This document shows positions 51,201 through 57,845 of a stretch of 64,000 bases of DNA, in pieces. Both the position numbers and the translations under genes were made by a program. Numbering within the stretch: the first letter of the stretch is position 1; each line of letters begins with the position of its first letter. The notes under the pieces were generated by a model. That model was not told the origin of the DNA and did no database searches. It saw nothing but the letters and a program-made list of their open reading frames with translations. Source of the stretch: Ctenosaura bakeri. Taxonomy: Eukaryota > Chordata > Lepidosauria > Squamata > Iguanidae. The stretch lies in assembly GCA_948474755.1 (NCBI GenBank), contig CAOLHI010000744.1:372001-436000 (forward strand), in the 5' to 3' direction.

Positions 51201-52404
51201 TTTATAAGCTTCATTTCGGATTGGTGGTAAATCCTGAATAGCAGAAAAGATTACAATTCACTTACATGGAACTTCAAATAAGTGACAAACCATGCACATT
51301 TATAGTACTTGGACAAAACAATGTGAAACTGGTATAGGCCCTGATCTAGCTCTCACTGGGAGCATTCAGACAATGTTAAGCCAGGATTCTTAGGAACCAT
51401 GGCTTACAATGGGTGAGCTGTATACTCTGGCATGTTGCCTGCTGCAGCAGGAGGAGCTTAAGAAAACATCTCGTAATGTTTGAACTCAGCACACATGAAG
51501 CTTTCTAGCTTGACGCTCCCAAAACAATCCAGAGAACAAGGAGAGAACAATTCCTGGACTATTTCTCTGATTTACAAAGGGAAATCCAAAGCAGAGATAC
51601 AGCTCCTACTGTCTTTGCTTATTACAAATGAAGCTAAACATTCATGATATGCTTAGCCACTTCCACTGCAAACAGGAACAATCAACCATAAGGAACTAGA
51701 ATAAGTCAGAATTCTACAAAATTCTAGCTTATTGTGAGATGAGAACATAGCCATTGCATACAACATCTGCAGGCCTTCCAGACAATAATGTGTTTCCATC
51801 TGCATTACAACTCTTAGAATCCCCTAAACAGCCCAGTAACAAGACAGGCATATTGCCAGTAATTACATGCCTCTTTCCCTCTAAACGTTTTCTTAAAAAA
51901 AAAAAACAGATAAAACAGCTGCAACAGCTTTCATCTGGATGGAGAACTCATATGAACCCTAAAAAGATTTAGGGCTACACATTGCTTGCTGAGAGTATAG
52001 AGGCTCTAATTTAGAAAGCTTTTGCATCTGAACAGAACTTGTTTTTTTCAAAAAGGCTAGACTGCCATCAAAACACATGGACAACTTCTCTTTGTAAAAT
52101 GAAAAGGAAATCTCAGTACCATTCACCTTCAAGTACAATATGCTGTCAAAAAGTGATTACTTTCTAATTCTGTCTACAATAAAAAAACTACTGAACAGAG
52201 GCAATTTCTGCTTGAAGCATCTGTCTCAATGCTACTATAAAATGTATTTACCTTTTCTGGGACTCCGCTTTGCTGTCTTAAATCATAATCCTTTTCTTTA
52301 ATATCCTTTTCCCAATTTTCTAAGTCTTTCACAAAATCTTGCAGCTCTTCAGCATTTTGCCGTATTTGCAGTTGTAACTCTACTGCTTTATTTGGTGAAC
52401 TCAT
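30190..52404 (-). CDS. RPAP3: RPAP3, RNA polymerase II-associated protein 3 (complete coding region, 16 coding exons)
   Basis: RPAP3 is the TPR-containing adaptor of the R2TP/prefoldin-like co-chaperone complex, linking HSP90 to RUVBL1/2 and PIH1D1 for assembly of RNA polymerases, snoRNPs and PIKKs. I joined 16 exons by GT/AG borders and matching phases; they total 2022 nt (673 aa plus TGA) without an internal stop, close to the roughly 665 aa of the human protein. Residues 1-98 are charged and lysine-rich (start MSSPNKAVELQLQIRQNAEE). The first TPR block is at about 134-246 (GNNYFKQGNYDAAIECYTRG) and the second at about 286-397 (GNGYFKEGKYEAAIECYTRG). A variable linker covers about 400-550, and the RPAP3_C domain about 556-673 (SFQLESDFRKLKG). 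The start at 52402-52404 matches the conserved family N-terminus. A noncoding first exon is expected in the CpG-rich segment near 56.3-56.7 kb but I could not place it. Confidence 0.96.
31379..31479 (-). CDS. RPAP3: RPAP3 coding exon 15, C-terminal domain
   Basis: 101 nt. It encodes KEEPSVILDILQKLSESKRF and DMAVMFMSDSEKK. The exon ends inside a run of seven A residues, and the gtaagt donor gives the phase needed by the last exon. The preceding intron (31480-36212, 4.7 kb) is the longest within the coding part because it holds a BovB LINE. Confidence 0.94.
34319..34645 (+). mobile_element. Retroposon inserted in the BovB copy, with 13-bp target duplication
   Basis: CATTACATTAATC occurs at 34306-34318 and again at 34646-34658. 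The 327 bp between them end in gaccgtaataaacaat and TATC repeats, like a non-LTR retroposon 3' tail. I do not recognise the family. Confidence 0.75.
34808..34906 (+). repeat. Tandem duplication inside BovB
   Basis: agttgagaagaaaatcagcc and agtgctttatagattat(a/g)gca occur twice in succession about 50 bp apart. It adds no reading frame. Confidence 0.8.
36213..36310 (-). CDS. RPAP3: RPAP3 coding exon 14, C-terminal domain
   Basis: 98 nt. It encodes QIDPSLYPNLFQKSLDPDVF and SQILRILQEFYI, matching the core of the RPAP3_C helical domain. Acceptor cacag, donor gtatgt. Confidence 0.95.
36583..36644. repeat. Compound (AATC)n-(AATA)n-(CAACA)n microsatellite
   Basis: Three adjacent short motif arrays in the RPAP3 intron to the right of exon 36213-36310. 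Confidence 0.85.
37920..38118 (-). CDS. RPAP3: RPAP3 coding exon 13, linker and start of C-terminal domain
   Basis: 199 nt. It encodes a proline-rich stretch (PPTKGAVKQKPSPPP) and then the start of RPAP3_C (VPVNSFQLESDFRKLKG, QLYSYLK). This domain binds RUVBL1/2. Acceptor tccag, donor gtaag. Confidence 0.94.
39690..40065 (+). mobile_element. L2-type LINE 3' end, in RPAP3 intron
   Basis: gaaggggtcttctcagtggc, ttggcaggtgaaaacttttc, cttgtaagctgcactgagcc and ggagtataaataataaa, in the same order as the L2 at 46500-47505. Confidence 0.55.
40393..40622 (-). CDS. RPAP3: RPAP3 coding exon 12, variable linker
   Basis: 230 nt, the longest coding exon. It starts KPLRRIIIEEVGN (family KPLKKVIIEE-like), then a low-conservation Ser/Thr/Glu-rich stretch, and ends with the conserved TPKAKLLKIEEIGDS. 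Acceptor tttag, donor gtgagt. Confidence 0.93.
41273..41389 (-). CDS. RPAP3: RPAP3 coding exon 11, linker start
   Basis: 117 nt in phase 0. It encodes ELIAKGLWTDKEHRRLSQNE and then TEIQNEVKPIDKPLHLRST. The VKPIDKP segment is conserved in the family. Donor gtgagt; the acceptor is ttaag. Confidence 0.93.
41527..41597 (-). CDS. RPAP3: RPAP3 coding exon 10, second TPR block, part 3
   Basis: 71 nt with tttcag acceptor and gtaagt donor. It encodes FETVLKLEPGNKQAINEIMK and LKN, the capping helix of the second TPR block. Confidence 0.94.
42078..42352. mobile_element. Short palindromic repeat split by a SINE
   Basis: The left arm cagtgcaatcctatacatgc / ctactcagaa (42080-42110) and the right arm tcccaggtaaatgtgtatag / gaatgca (about 42327-42352) are the two ends of an abundant reptile palindromic repeat. 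A SINE (42128-42310) lies between them. Confidence 0.55.
42128..42310 (-). mobile_element. tRNA-derived squamate SINE
   Basis: Plus strand: tgttgttgtgtgcctttaag, cttatggtgactataaggga, ggtcacccagtggatttcca, gcttgaattctggtctcctg, caatactcaagccgtgag. Inserted within the palindromic repeat above. Confidence 0.75.
42657..42778 (-). CDS. RPAP3: RPAP3 coding exon 9, second TPR block, part 2
   Basis: 122 nt. It encodes YKEAEEDCTKAVLLDSSYSK and AYARRGTARTALGKLKEAMQ. The acceptor reads attataag|ATAC, with a poor pyrimidine tract, but frame and phase agree on both sides. The donor is gtagga. Confidence 0.95.
43571..43698 (-). CDS. RPAP3: RPAP3 coding exon 8, second TPR block, part 1
   Basis: 128 nt with cacag acceptor and gtgagt donor. 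It encodes GNGYFKEGKYEAAIECYTRG, then IAADGTNALLPANRAMAYLK and IQ. This is nearly identical to vertebrate RPAP3, the most conserved part of the gene. Confidence 0.97.
44212..44343 (-). CDS. RPAP3: RPAP3 coding exon 7, inter-TPR linker
   Basis: 132 nt in phase 0, with gtcag acceptor and gtaaac donor. It encodes GLMLKEDSQPDKGDANKTLK and a Glu/Lys/Gln-rich helix ending KQKAVTEKDL that joins directly to the second TPR block. Confidence 0.94.
44429..44499 (-). CDS. RPAP3: RPAP3 coding exon 6, first TPR block, part 3
   Basis: 71 nt, completing an Asp codon from the previous exon and then YEKVLELDPNNFEAKSELRK and IDQ, the capping TPR helix. It matches exon 41527-41597 in size and phase. Borders are gttcag and gtaaaa. 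Confidence 0.95.
44604..44812 (+). mobile_element. tRNA-derived squamate SINE
   Basis: Head acagtggtttgagtactgaa, box B gctcaaattccc, body caacccattagg and ggcaagtcacactctctcag, and tail gttgctgtaagttagaattt. In RPAP3 intron, antisense to the gene. Confidence 0.7.
45649..45770 (-). CDS. RPAP3: RPAP3 coding exon 5, first TPR block, part 2
   Basis: 122 nt between a ttacag acceptor and a gtagat donor. It encodes YSVAESDCNLALALNKNHTK and AYARRGAARFALKNFKGAKE, the carboxylate-clamp-type TPR helix with KAYARRG. Length and phase equal those of exon 42657-42778. Confidence 0.95.
46490..47505 (+). mobile_element. L2-type LINE, C-terminal RT region and 3' end
   Basis: Translation fragments such as LLLESDLSLDAQ, CSSYALVTHDL and VGLLQHSLCGTAFGNDLET parallel the L2 reverse transcriptase C-terminus. 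These are followed by cttcactgactgctagtctg, ccaagtgctggttatgactt and the tail ttgtgaactgcccagagaga to ataaaataaacc. Decayed, in the intron between exons 45649-45770 and 47570-47697. Confidence 0.6.
47570..47697 (-). CDS. RPAP3: RPAP3 coding exon 4, first TPR block, part 1
   Basis: 128 nt; starts in phase 0 and ends after two bases of a codon. It encodes GNNYFKQGNYDAAIECYTRG and NPVLPTNRSSAFFRLK, the typical TPR GN.YFK.G.Y..AI..Y pattern with the NR..A.F signature. The donor is gtaagg. The exon has the same length and phase as the first exon of the second TPR block (43571-43698). Confidence 0.95.
47698..50134. other. RPAP3 intron 2.4 kb, nothing recognised
   Basis: The largest intron within the first half of the RPAP3 coding region. 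A frame at 48301-48495 is open but unlike any protein I know. Confidence 0.45.
50135..50257 (-). CDS. RPAP3: RPAP3 coding exon 3 (residues 99-139)
   Basis: A phase-0 exon of 123 nt with tttag acceptor and gtgat donor. It encodes DKILEELDKEDSTHDS and an acidic serine-rich run (SLESDSEEDGIHIDTE), leading into the first TPR helix (ALAEKEK). Confidence 0.95.
51093..51233 (-). CDS. RPAP3: RPAP3 coding exon 2 (residues 52-98)
   Basis: A phase-0 exon of 141 nt bounded by a ttcag acceptor and a gtaagt donor. It encodes DLPPIRNEAY, then a lysine-rich stretch and the conserved IKSYDYEAWGKLDV segment. Confidence 0.95.
52252..52404 (-). CDS. RPAP3: RPAP3 coding exon 1 (residues 1-51)
   Basis: This exon carries the initiator ATG (52402-52404) and encodes the conserved N-terminal helix, ending GVPEK before a gtaaat donor. 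The exon extends upstream as 5'UTR to an AG acceptor at 52439-52440 (or a CAG three bases further in). The 5'UTR portion is therefore about 31-34 nt and a separate upstream noncoding exon must exist. Confidence 0.95.
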
Positions 52405-53341
52405 CTGGTGTTTTGTTGTATGAAGGAAAGTAGGCCTGCTAACAAGCATTTAAAAATATTAAGAGTTAAGGAAAAAATGATGAAAAGTGAGGTTTTCTAT
52501 TAACATAATAAGCCAAATTATTTTCCGCTGTGATGCAACTAGTGGGGAATACAGGATGTTATTTGGAAAACATTTTAACAAAAATAAAGAACACAGAAAA
52601 ATAACAAGCCAAACCCAATGGGACCAGTAATCCTGTTAGACCCATTCTCACACAGTCACATGAGAGTGGGTCTTACTATTACTGTAAAAGGAGTATGAGC
52701 AAATACTACATCTTCCTCCTTTGGTTTCTCTAGTGTCTACTACTTCCAGATGTTTTCCCCACATCCTGAGCAACAAATGGGGAGAACTGGAGCCCTGAAC
52801 TGCACCCAGGTATGGTGAGGGATAACAAAAGACTCAGCATCCCTCTCCCATGCAAGCTTTCTATTATTAAAGCAAGACTGCCAATTCACTTCCTGGTTTA
52901 TATGTGAATGCTACAAGAAATACAGATGGCTGCTAACTTGGGACAGCTTTAAAGGGAGATTTTGTTCTATTTAGTTATCAAATGTATGCCTCACCTTTCT
53001 CCCATGGCAACTTCTGATATAAAACAGTGAAACTGCAATAAACTATATATCAAAATACAATTTAAACTGGTCATACCATGAAAACAGTGGTTCTTAAAAT
53101 CTGGGATGCTTGTAGGCCTCACAGGAGGTCTGCAAAGTCCTGCTGCTGTACAGCAGCAGCAGTACCAACAGGAACACAGCAGTGAGGGGGAAGGGTGAGG
53201 GTGCTGAAACTGCTCCCTTGTTTGCAAATAAAGGAGCAGTTTGGGTGCATGCACACACCTACTGTGTCCCTCGGTGCCTACAGCTCCTGCTGCTGCATCC
53301 CTGACATAAGGGACATGGCAGCAGATGTGTATGTGTGACCA

Positions 53342-53502
53342 AACTATGAGTCTGGAGACCAAGATCTGAATCTCTGGCCTACTGCATGACTTCAGGCAAG
53401 TCACATTCTCTCAGCCTCAGAAAAAGGCAAAAGCAACAAATCTTGACAAGAAAACACCCATGATAGGTTCACCTAAGTGTTGCCATAAGTCTGTTTTCAA
53501 AG
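53342..53502 (+). mobile_element. SINE inside the hAT-like element (plus orientation)
   Basis: tctggagaccaagatctgaa, ttcaggcaagtcacattctc, tcagcctcagaaaaaggca and gataggttcacctaagtgtt gccataagtc. Lacks the first part of the tRNA head. Confidence 0.65.
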
Positions 53503-53553
53503 GGGAGAGACATGGCTAGAAAGAACCTCACCTTGTCAGTACACTTCATTGTT

Positions 53554-53730
53554 GTGTGCCTTCAACTCACTTTTGACTTATGGCAACCTCAAGGTGAACC
53601 TATTATAGGGTTTTCCTGTCAAGATCTGTTCAGACAATATTTGTTTTTGCTGCCTTCTGAGGCTGAGACAATGTGACTTGCCCAAGGTCATCTAGTGCCT
53701 AAGGAGATTTGAATCCTAGTCTCCAGAAGC
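53554..53730 (-). mobile_element. SINE inside the hAT-like element (minus orientation)
   Basis: tgttgtgtgccttcaactca, acttatggcaacctcaaggt, gagacaatgtgacttgccca, gatttgaatcctagtctcca. With the SINE at 53342 it forms an inverted pair about 50 bp apart. Confidence 0.7.
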
Positions 53731-54294
53731 CTTTAATAAATATATAAATAAATACTTGAATATTTAAATTTACATTTAAATCTTGAGTTAAGTCTTGGGG
53801 GTTGCCAACAACAAAATATATTTATGGGAGGGGGGTCCCCTGTAAAGAAAAAGTTAAGAACCAGTGCCATGAAACATCATGTTAAAATAATTTTAAACTC
53901 AGTTAAATTCATGGAAGCTTGGGCCATCAATATACAAGCCAGGATGTGTATATATCACTTATAACATTAGAGACAATCTATCATTTCTAGTATTAGGGGT
54001 ATTATGTTACTATGTACCAGGTTTCTGGGATAACAAAACAAGACTACACTTGGATTACAACCAACAAAAGAAAAAAGGCAGGAAAAAACCCAATAAAGGC
54101 TTGCATATTTATTACTAAAAAGAACAAGTACACAAACGGGACTGCTTCATACAAATTATTCCAAATACATAAATCAGCATTTGAGAAACAAACATAGAGA
54201 CATTTATTTGTGAAGAACAGAGCATAAATCACAGCAGTAATAGAAGCAAAATATCAATACCTATTTTTGTTTTTTCTTTCACAGTATACACACA

Positions 54295-54679
54295 CAGTTA
54301 GCCCTCCGCATTTGCAGGTTTCACTTTTGCAGACTTGATTATTCATTAATTATTTGCTGTCACTTCTGCTGCCTCCCTATGCCATTTTTAATAGGGACTG
54401 CAAGCCTTGTGAGACTGAGAAACTGCAAACGAGGCTTGTAAGTCCCTCTTTAAAATGGTGTGAGGGAGCAGTGGAGGTTGCAGTAAGCCCCACCAGCCAC
54501 TCATGTCTGCCTTGTGAAGGAACCCTGATGCCTCAAAGCACTCCACGATGGGTTGAATATGCTGATCATAATTTTGTGTGTGTTAAATATGGTTTGGGAG
54601 GGCCTAGAGTTATTAACTGTTTTTCCACTTTCACAGGGGTCCTGTGCGCCTAACCCTAGCAAATGTGGAGGAATTACTG
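54295..54679. mobile_element. TA-type MITE without minisatellite (copy 2)
   Basis: Starts CAGTTAGCCCTCCGCATTTG and ends GCAAATGTGGAGGAATTACTG. The right flank is TA; the left is CA, probably mutated. 385 bp. Confidence 0.7.
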
Positions 54680-54683
54680 TATA

Positions 54684-55595
54684 CAGTTCTCCCTCCACAT
54701 TCATGGCTTTCACTTTTGTGGATTTGATTATTTGTGGGGTGGGCTTGCCTCCCCTCCCCTCCCCCTCCCCTTCCCTCACCTTTTGCCCAGGGGCAGGGTG
54801 GGGGAAAGATTGTCACCCCTTCTCTGGATGTCCTCCACCACGGCTGCTGCAGACGTTCCGGAGGCAGCCTGCAGGGACTTGCAGAGTGGGAGATCGCCCA
54901 TTCTCTGCATGGCTGCCATGTGGGTGTCCTGCCAGCAGCCAGCAGGGGTGTGCAGAGTGGGCAATTGCCCTTTCTCTGCATGCCTGCTGCCGCTGCCCGT
55001 GTGCTGGCGGCAGCCTGCAGGGGCACGTAGAGTGTGTGATCGCCCTTTCTCTGTATGCCTGCCGCCCATGTGGGCATGCTGGCAGCAGCTGGTAGGGGTG
55101 TGCAGAGTGGGTGATCGCCCATTCTCTGCATGCCCGTCGCCACTCATGCAGGCGCTTGGGAGGTGGCCTGTAGGGACTTGCCGACTTGGCAATCGCCTCA
55201 TCTCTGCATGCCCTCGGCCACTGCTGGTGTGATCAAGTTCACCATCTGCCTGCCTGCAGCTCTGGCAGGACTGCCCCAGCAGTGGGGGGTGGGTGGGTGG
55301 GTAGATGGTGAGCAGGGAGAAAAAGATCTTTTCCTTCTCCTGCTCACCATCTTCCTGCCAGCAGCTCTGGGAGGGATTGCCCCAGCAGCGGGGGGGGAGG
55401 GCAAAAGGGGGGAAAGATTTTTTTCTCCATCTCCCATCTCCTGCCCGCTGCTGGCAATCTGCTGGCAATGCCTGTCATGGGGACGTGTGCAGGGAAGGAG
55501 AGATGCTGGGGGGGGGAGGAGTTATCCGTGGTTATTTCACTTTCGCGGGGGTTCTCTGAACGTATGTATGTCCCGCAGATGCGAAGGGCCTACTG
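54684..55595. mobile_element. TA-type MITE with GC-rich minisatellite core (copy 3)
   Basis: Starts CAGTTCTCCCTCCACATTC, directly after copy 2 with TATA between them; ends GCGAAGGGCCTACTG. The core at 54870-55230 has five units of about 71-78 bp marked by gcagagtggg.gatcgccc, followed by two units of ctcaccatctnCCTGCC...agctctgg. ORFs of up to 230 codons run through it because the tandem units are multiples or near-multiples of open frames. Confidence 0.7.
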
Positions 55596-55604
55596 AACTT
55601 ATTT

Positions 55605-55752
55605 GGATCTCTGCTGATTCATGTTGTCTCTACCGACGAAGAGAAGAAAGGAACCGGCGAAGCCACCTCTAAGTATTCTTTGTCTAAGAATACCCTGTGA
55701 AATTCATGGGACTAACATAAGTTGAAAGGCAATTTGAAGGCACGCACACAAA
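55605..55752 (+). mobile_element. SINE fragment with BovB-like tail
   Basis: gaagccacctctaagtattc, tttgtctaagaataccctgt gaaattcatgg and ttgaaaggcaatttgaaggc, then cacgcacaca. This body differs from the other SINEs but has the same kind of tail. Confidence 0.5.
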
Positions 55753-56097
55753 GGACCATGCAAGCCTTTACTGATATTTTCCTGACTGTTTTCTTCGTTG
55801 GTTTACTGGCTGCTGGGAAACACCAGATTAAGGATGCAGCTAAACTCTCATGTCCTGCTCGTGGGTTTCCCATACGGATCACTCACTACGTGATCAGGAT
55901 CATAAAGCAGACAGGACTGTGGTCTGATCCAGTGCAGCTCTTCATACATTCCTCAGGAGAAAAGAACCATGTATAGGTGGGTGAGGCTACCGTCAAGGTA
56001 CAGCCAGTAGAACTTATCCCTTAGGAGAGGTCAAAAGCGTCCCCTCATGAAACAGCAACGGAGTTGGTATAAGCACTCGATAACAGAGGCCATTTCC

Positions 56098-56263
56098 GCA
56101 CCAGCCTGTTCTAGCGCTATGATTCCACTTCCAACATCCTATGGAATCCTGGGGTTTGCAGTTGGGGGAGGGGCCGGCCAGCCCCGCAACTGCAAACCCC
56201 AGGATTCCACAGGATGCTGGAAGTGGAATCATAGCGCTATAACAGGCTGGTGCGGAAGTGGTC
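56098..56263. mobile_element. Foldback MITE, family A, next to the RPAP3/ATP23 promoter
   Basis: Left GGCCATTTCCGCACCAGCC, right GGCTGGTGCGGAAGTGGTC; arms gattccacttccaacatcct and complement, loop gttgggggaggggccggcc. 166 bp. Confidence 0.8.
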
Positions 56264-56639
56264 TGAGAAGATGACGAGTCCTCTGTGCGGGAGAAGGTGC
56301 CGCCACAGTTATTCCATCCCCGCACTTGCTACACCAGAAAACTGCCGCCGGTGTGGGAGGAAATGCACGCAGAACGGAGGAGGCGGGAGATTTTACAACT
56401 GTAGCCGGACCCCCAAAGGTCTGCAATGGAGAACCTGCCTCGGGTTAAAGGAGAGGAACTCCCCACCGTCCCTCACAGCCGCGGGAGGCTCCCCACCCGC
56501 GAGAGAAACACCCGCATTCCCACCTGCGCAGCTCAGGTCCCGCCTTCTCGGCTTTACTCCGCCACTCCGGCCGCCTTCTACTTTCCTTTCCCAGAAGGCC
56601 AAGCACGCGACAGAAGGGAAGTTTAGACAGTATCGCAGG

Positions 56640-56780
56640 AAGTACAGTGGATGAGCCTAGAGACAAGCATCGGCCGTCCGCATGCGCACTGACGTCCCCC
56701 TCTGCCTCTGGCGTCATGGAGCCCATAAAGCGTCTATCCTTACTTCCGGTCTCCCAGTCGCCTTCGGTGATTGGTTAGAA
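56640..56780. promoter_or_regulatory. Probable bidirectional RPAP3/ATP23 promoter core
   Basis: This CpG-rich segment lies between two divergent genes. It contains a GCATGCGCA NRF1-like palindrome at 56680-56688, a TGACGTC CRE-like site at 56690-56696, an ACTTCCGG ETS/GABP-type site at 56742-56749 and ATTGG (inverted CCAAT) at 56770-56774. No TATA box is evident. NRF1 and ETS sites are typical of housekeeping and nuclear-encoded mitochondrial genes, which suits ATP23. Transcription start sites are not determined. Confidence 0.6.
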
Positions 56781-57084
56781 AGAAAGGCCAGGTGTAGGGT
56801 TTTTCTTTTAATCTTTTGAAAAAGGGGCTTCCAGGCTAACAAACTGTCTCGAGGGGAAGTGGATTTCACGTTGTCAAACGAGCGAAATGGTTCCCTAAAT
56901 TTGAGGGAACAGCATCTGTGCGCTGCAGGAGCGTCTCTGTCTCTATGGTTGGTGCGCACAGTGACCCTTGCCCAGCTTCGCACTTTGGCTACGGTGGCCG
57001 GGAAGGCACACGGGGGTAAAAAAAGCGGAGCCACGCAGCTCCTTGCCGCTATCCTTGAATGAGCGCGCCAGGAGGACTCCGCCG

Positions 57085-57285
57085 ATGGCCTCGGAGCAGC
57101 CGGAGAGCCGCCGCGGGTCCGGCGCGGAGGAGGAGGAGGACTTCGGCTACGGCCTCTTCCCGGAGCGACGCCGGGGGGCGGCGGGGAGGGCGACGCGGGG
57201 AAGCCGCCGGAGACCGCGCTCTACAAAAGCCTCTTCACGTTCAACCATAAGTGCCAAATGATGCTGAAGATCGCCCTGGAGAACA
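57085..57285 (+). pseudogene. ATP23: ATP23 exon 1, with an apparent 1-nt frame break
   Basis: The ATG at 57085 opens [20 protein letters not shown] and GYGLFPERR, where FPER matches the family. The conserved [14 protein letters not shown] segment before the donor (gtaggt after 57285) is in another frame, and no ATG exists in that frame downstream of its last stop (57060-57062). The two frames would meet if one base were missing in the G-rich stretch at about 57173-57190. As written, the ATG frame stops at 57259-57261. It is labelled pseudogene only because the frame is broken; downstream exons look healthy, so an assembly or sequencing error in a homopolymer is the simplest explanation. Confidence 0.75.
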
Positions 57286-57806
57286 GTAGGTGCCCCGCGG
57301 GGCCAGGCAGCGGCCGCCAGGGCTTCCCCTTCTGAGGGCCTTTCCCGGGGCGGAGGGAGGCCTCATCTGCCACCTTTTGCCCCGGGGAAAGTCAGGCCAT
57401 TCCCGCACTAGACTGATATAGGCCATTTCCGCACTGGGCTGTTATAGCGCGATGATTCCACTTTCAACCTCCTCTGGAATCCTGGGGTTTGCAGTTTCGG
57501 GAGGGGCCGTCCGGCCCCTCCCGAAACTGCAAACCCCAGGATTCCAGAGGAGGTTGAAAGTGGAATCATCGCGCTATAACAGCCTAGTGCGGAAATGGCC
57601 ATAGTGCTATTGTTTCGCTTTCAACATCCTATGGAATCCTGGGCTTTGCGGTTAAAGCGGAGTAATAGCACTACATCAGTCTAGTGCGGAAATGGCCTGA
57701 GACAACCTCCTTCCCCATCACCCCCTGCCCTGTCCGACATTTTAACCTGTGCTTGTCTCTGATTGAGATCTATTCCTGCAGCTTCGGGTTTTTGGTCAGT
57801 ATTAGC

Positions 57807-57845
<39 letters not shown>

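Larger units (their letters stand above)
53085..53867. mobile_element. hAT-like non-autonomous element with 8-bp target duplication
   Basis: Begins CAGTGGTTCTTAA and ends TTAAGAACCAGTGC, the classic hAT CAGTGGTTC-type inverted repeat. CATGAAAA (53077-53084) and CATGAAAC (53868-53875) form a 7/8 target duplication. The interior has (CAG)-rich sequence and two SINEs. It lies in RPAP3 intron 1. Confidence 0.8.

Noticed and set aside
51340..51500. Possible inverted DNA transposon (ttaagccaggattcttagga)
   Set aside because: Weak, imperfect arms and no clear termini.
52405..52449. Upstream ATG (MLVSRPTFLHTTKHQ) as the RPAP3 start
   Set aside because: It lies on the intron side of a good AG acceptor (52439-52440), and the family protein starts at the downstream ATG.
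54870..55230. 75-bp spaced repeats as a CRISPR-like array
   Set aside because: Whole units repeat, not short repeats with unique spacers, and the genome is vertebrate.
54776..55468. 230-codon minus-strand ORF
   Set aside because: It lies inside a transposon minisatellite; similar open frames occur in several registers and both strands, with no family motif.
57059..57250. 63-codon frame ([12 protein letters not shown]) as ATP23 start
   Set aside because: This frame does not contain either conserved ATP23 segment and ends before the donor.
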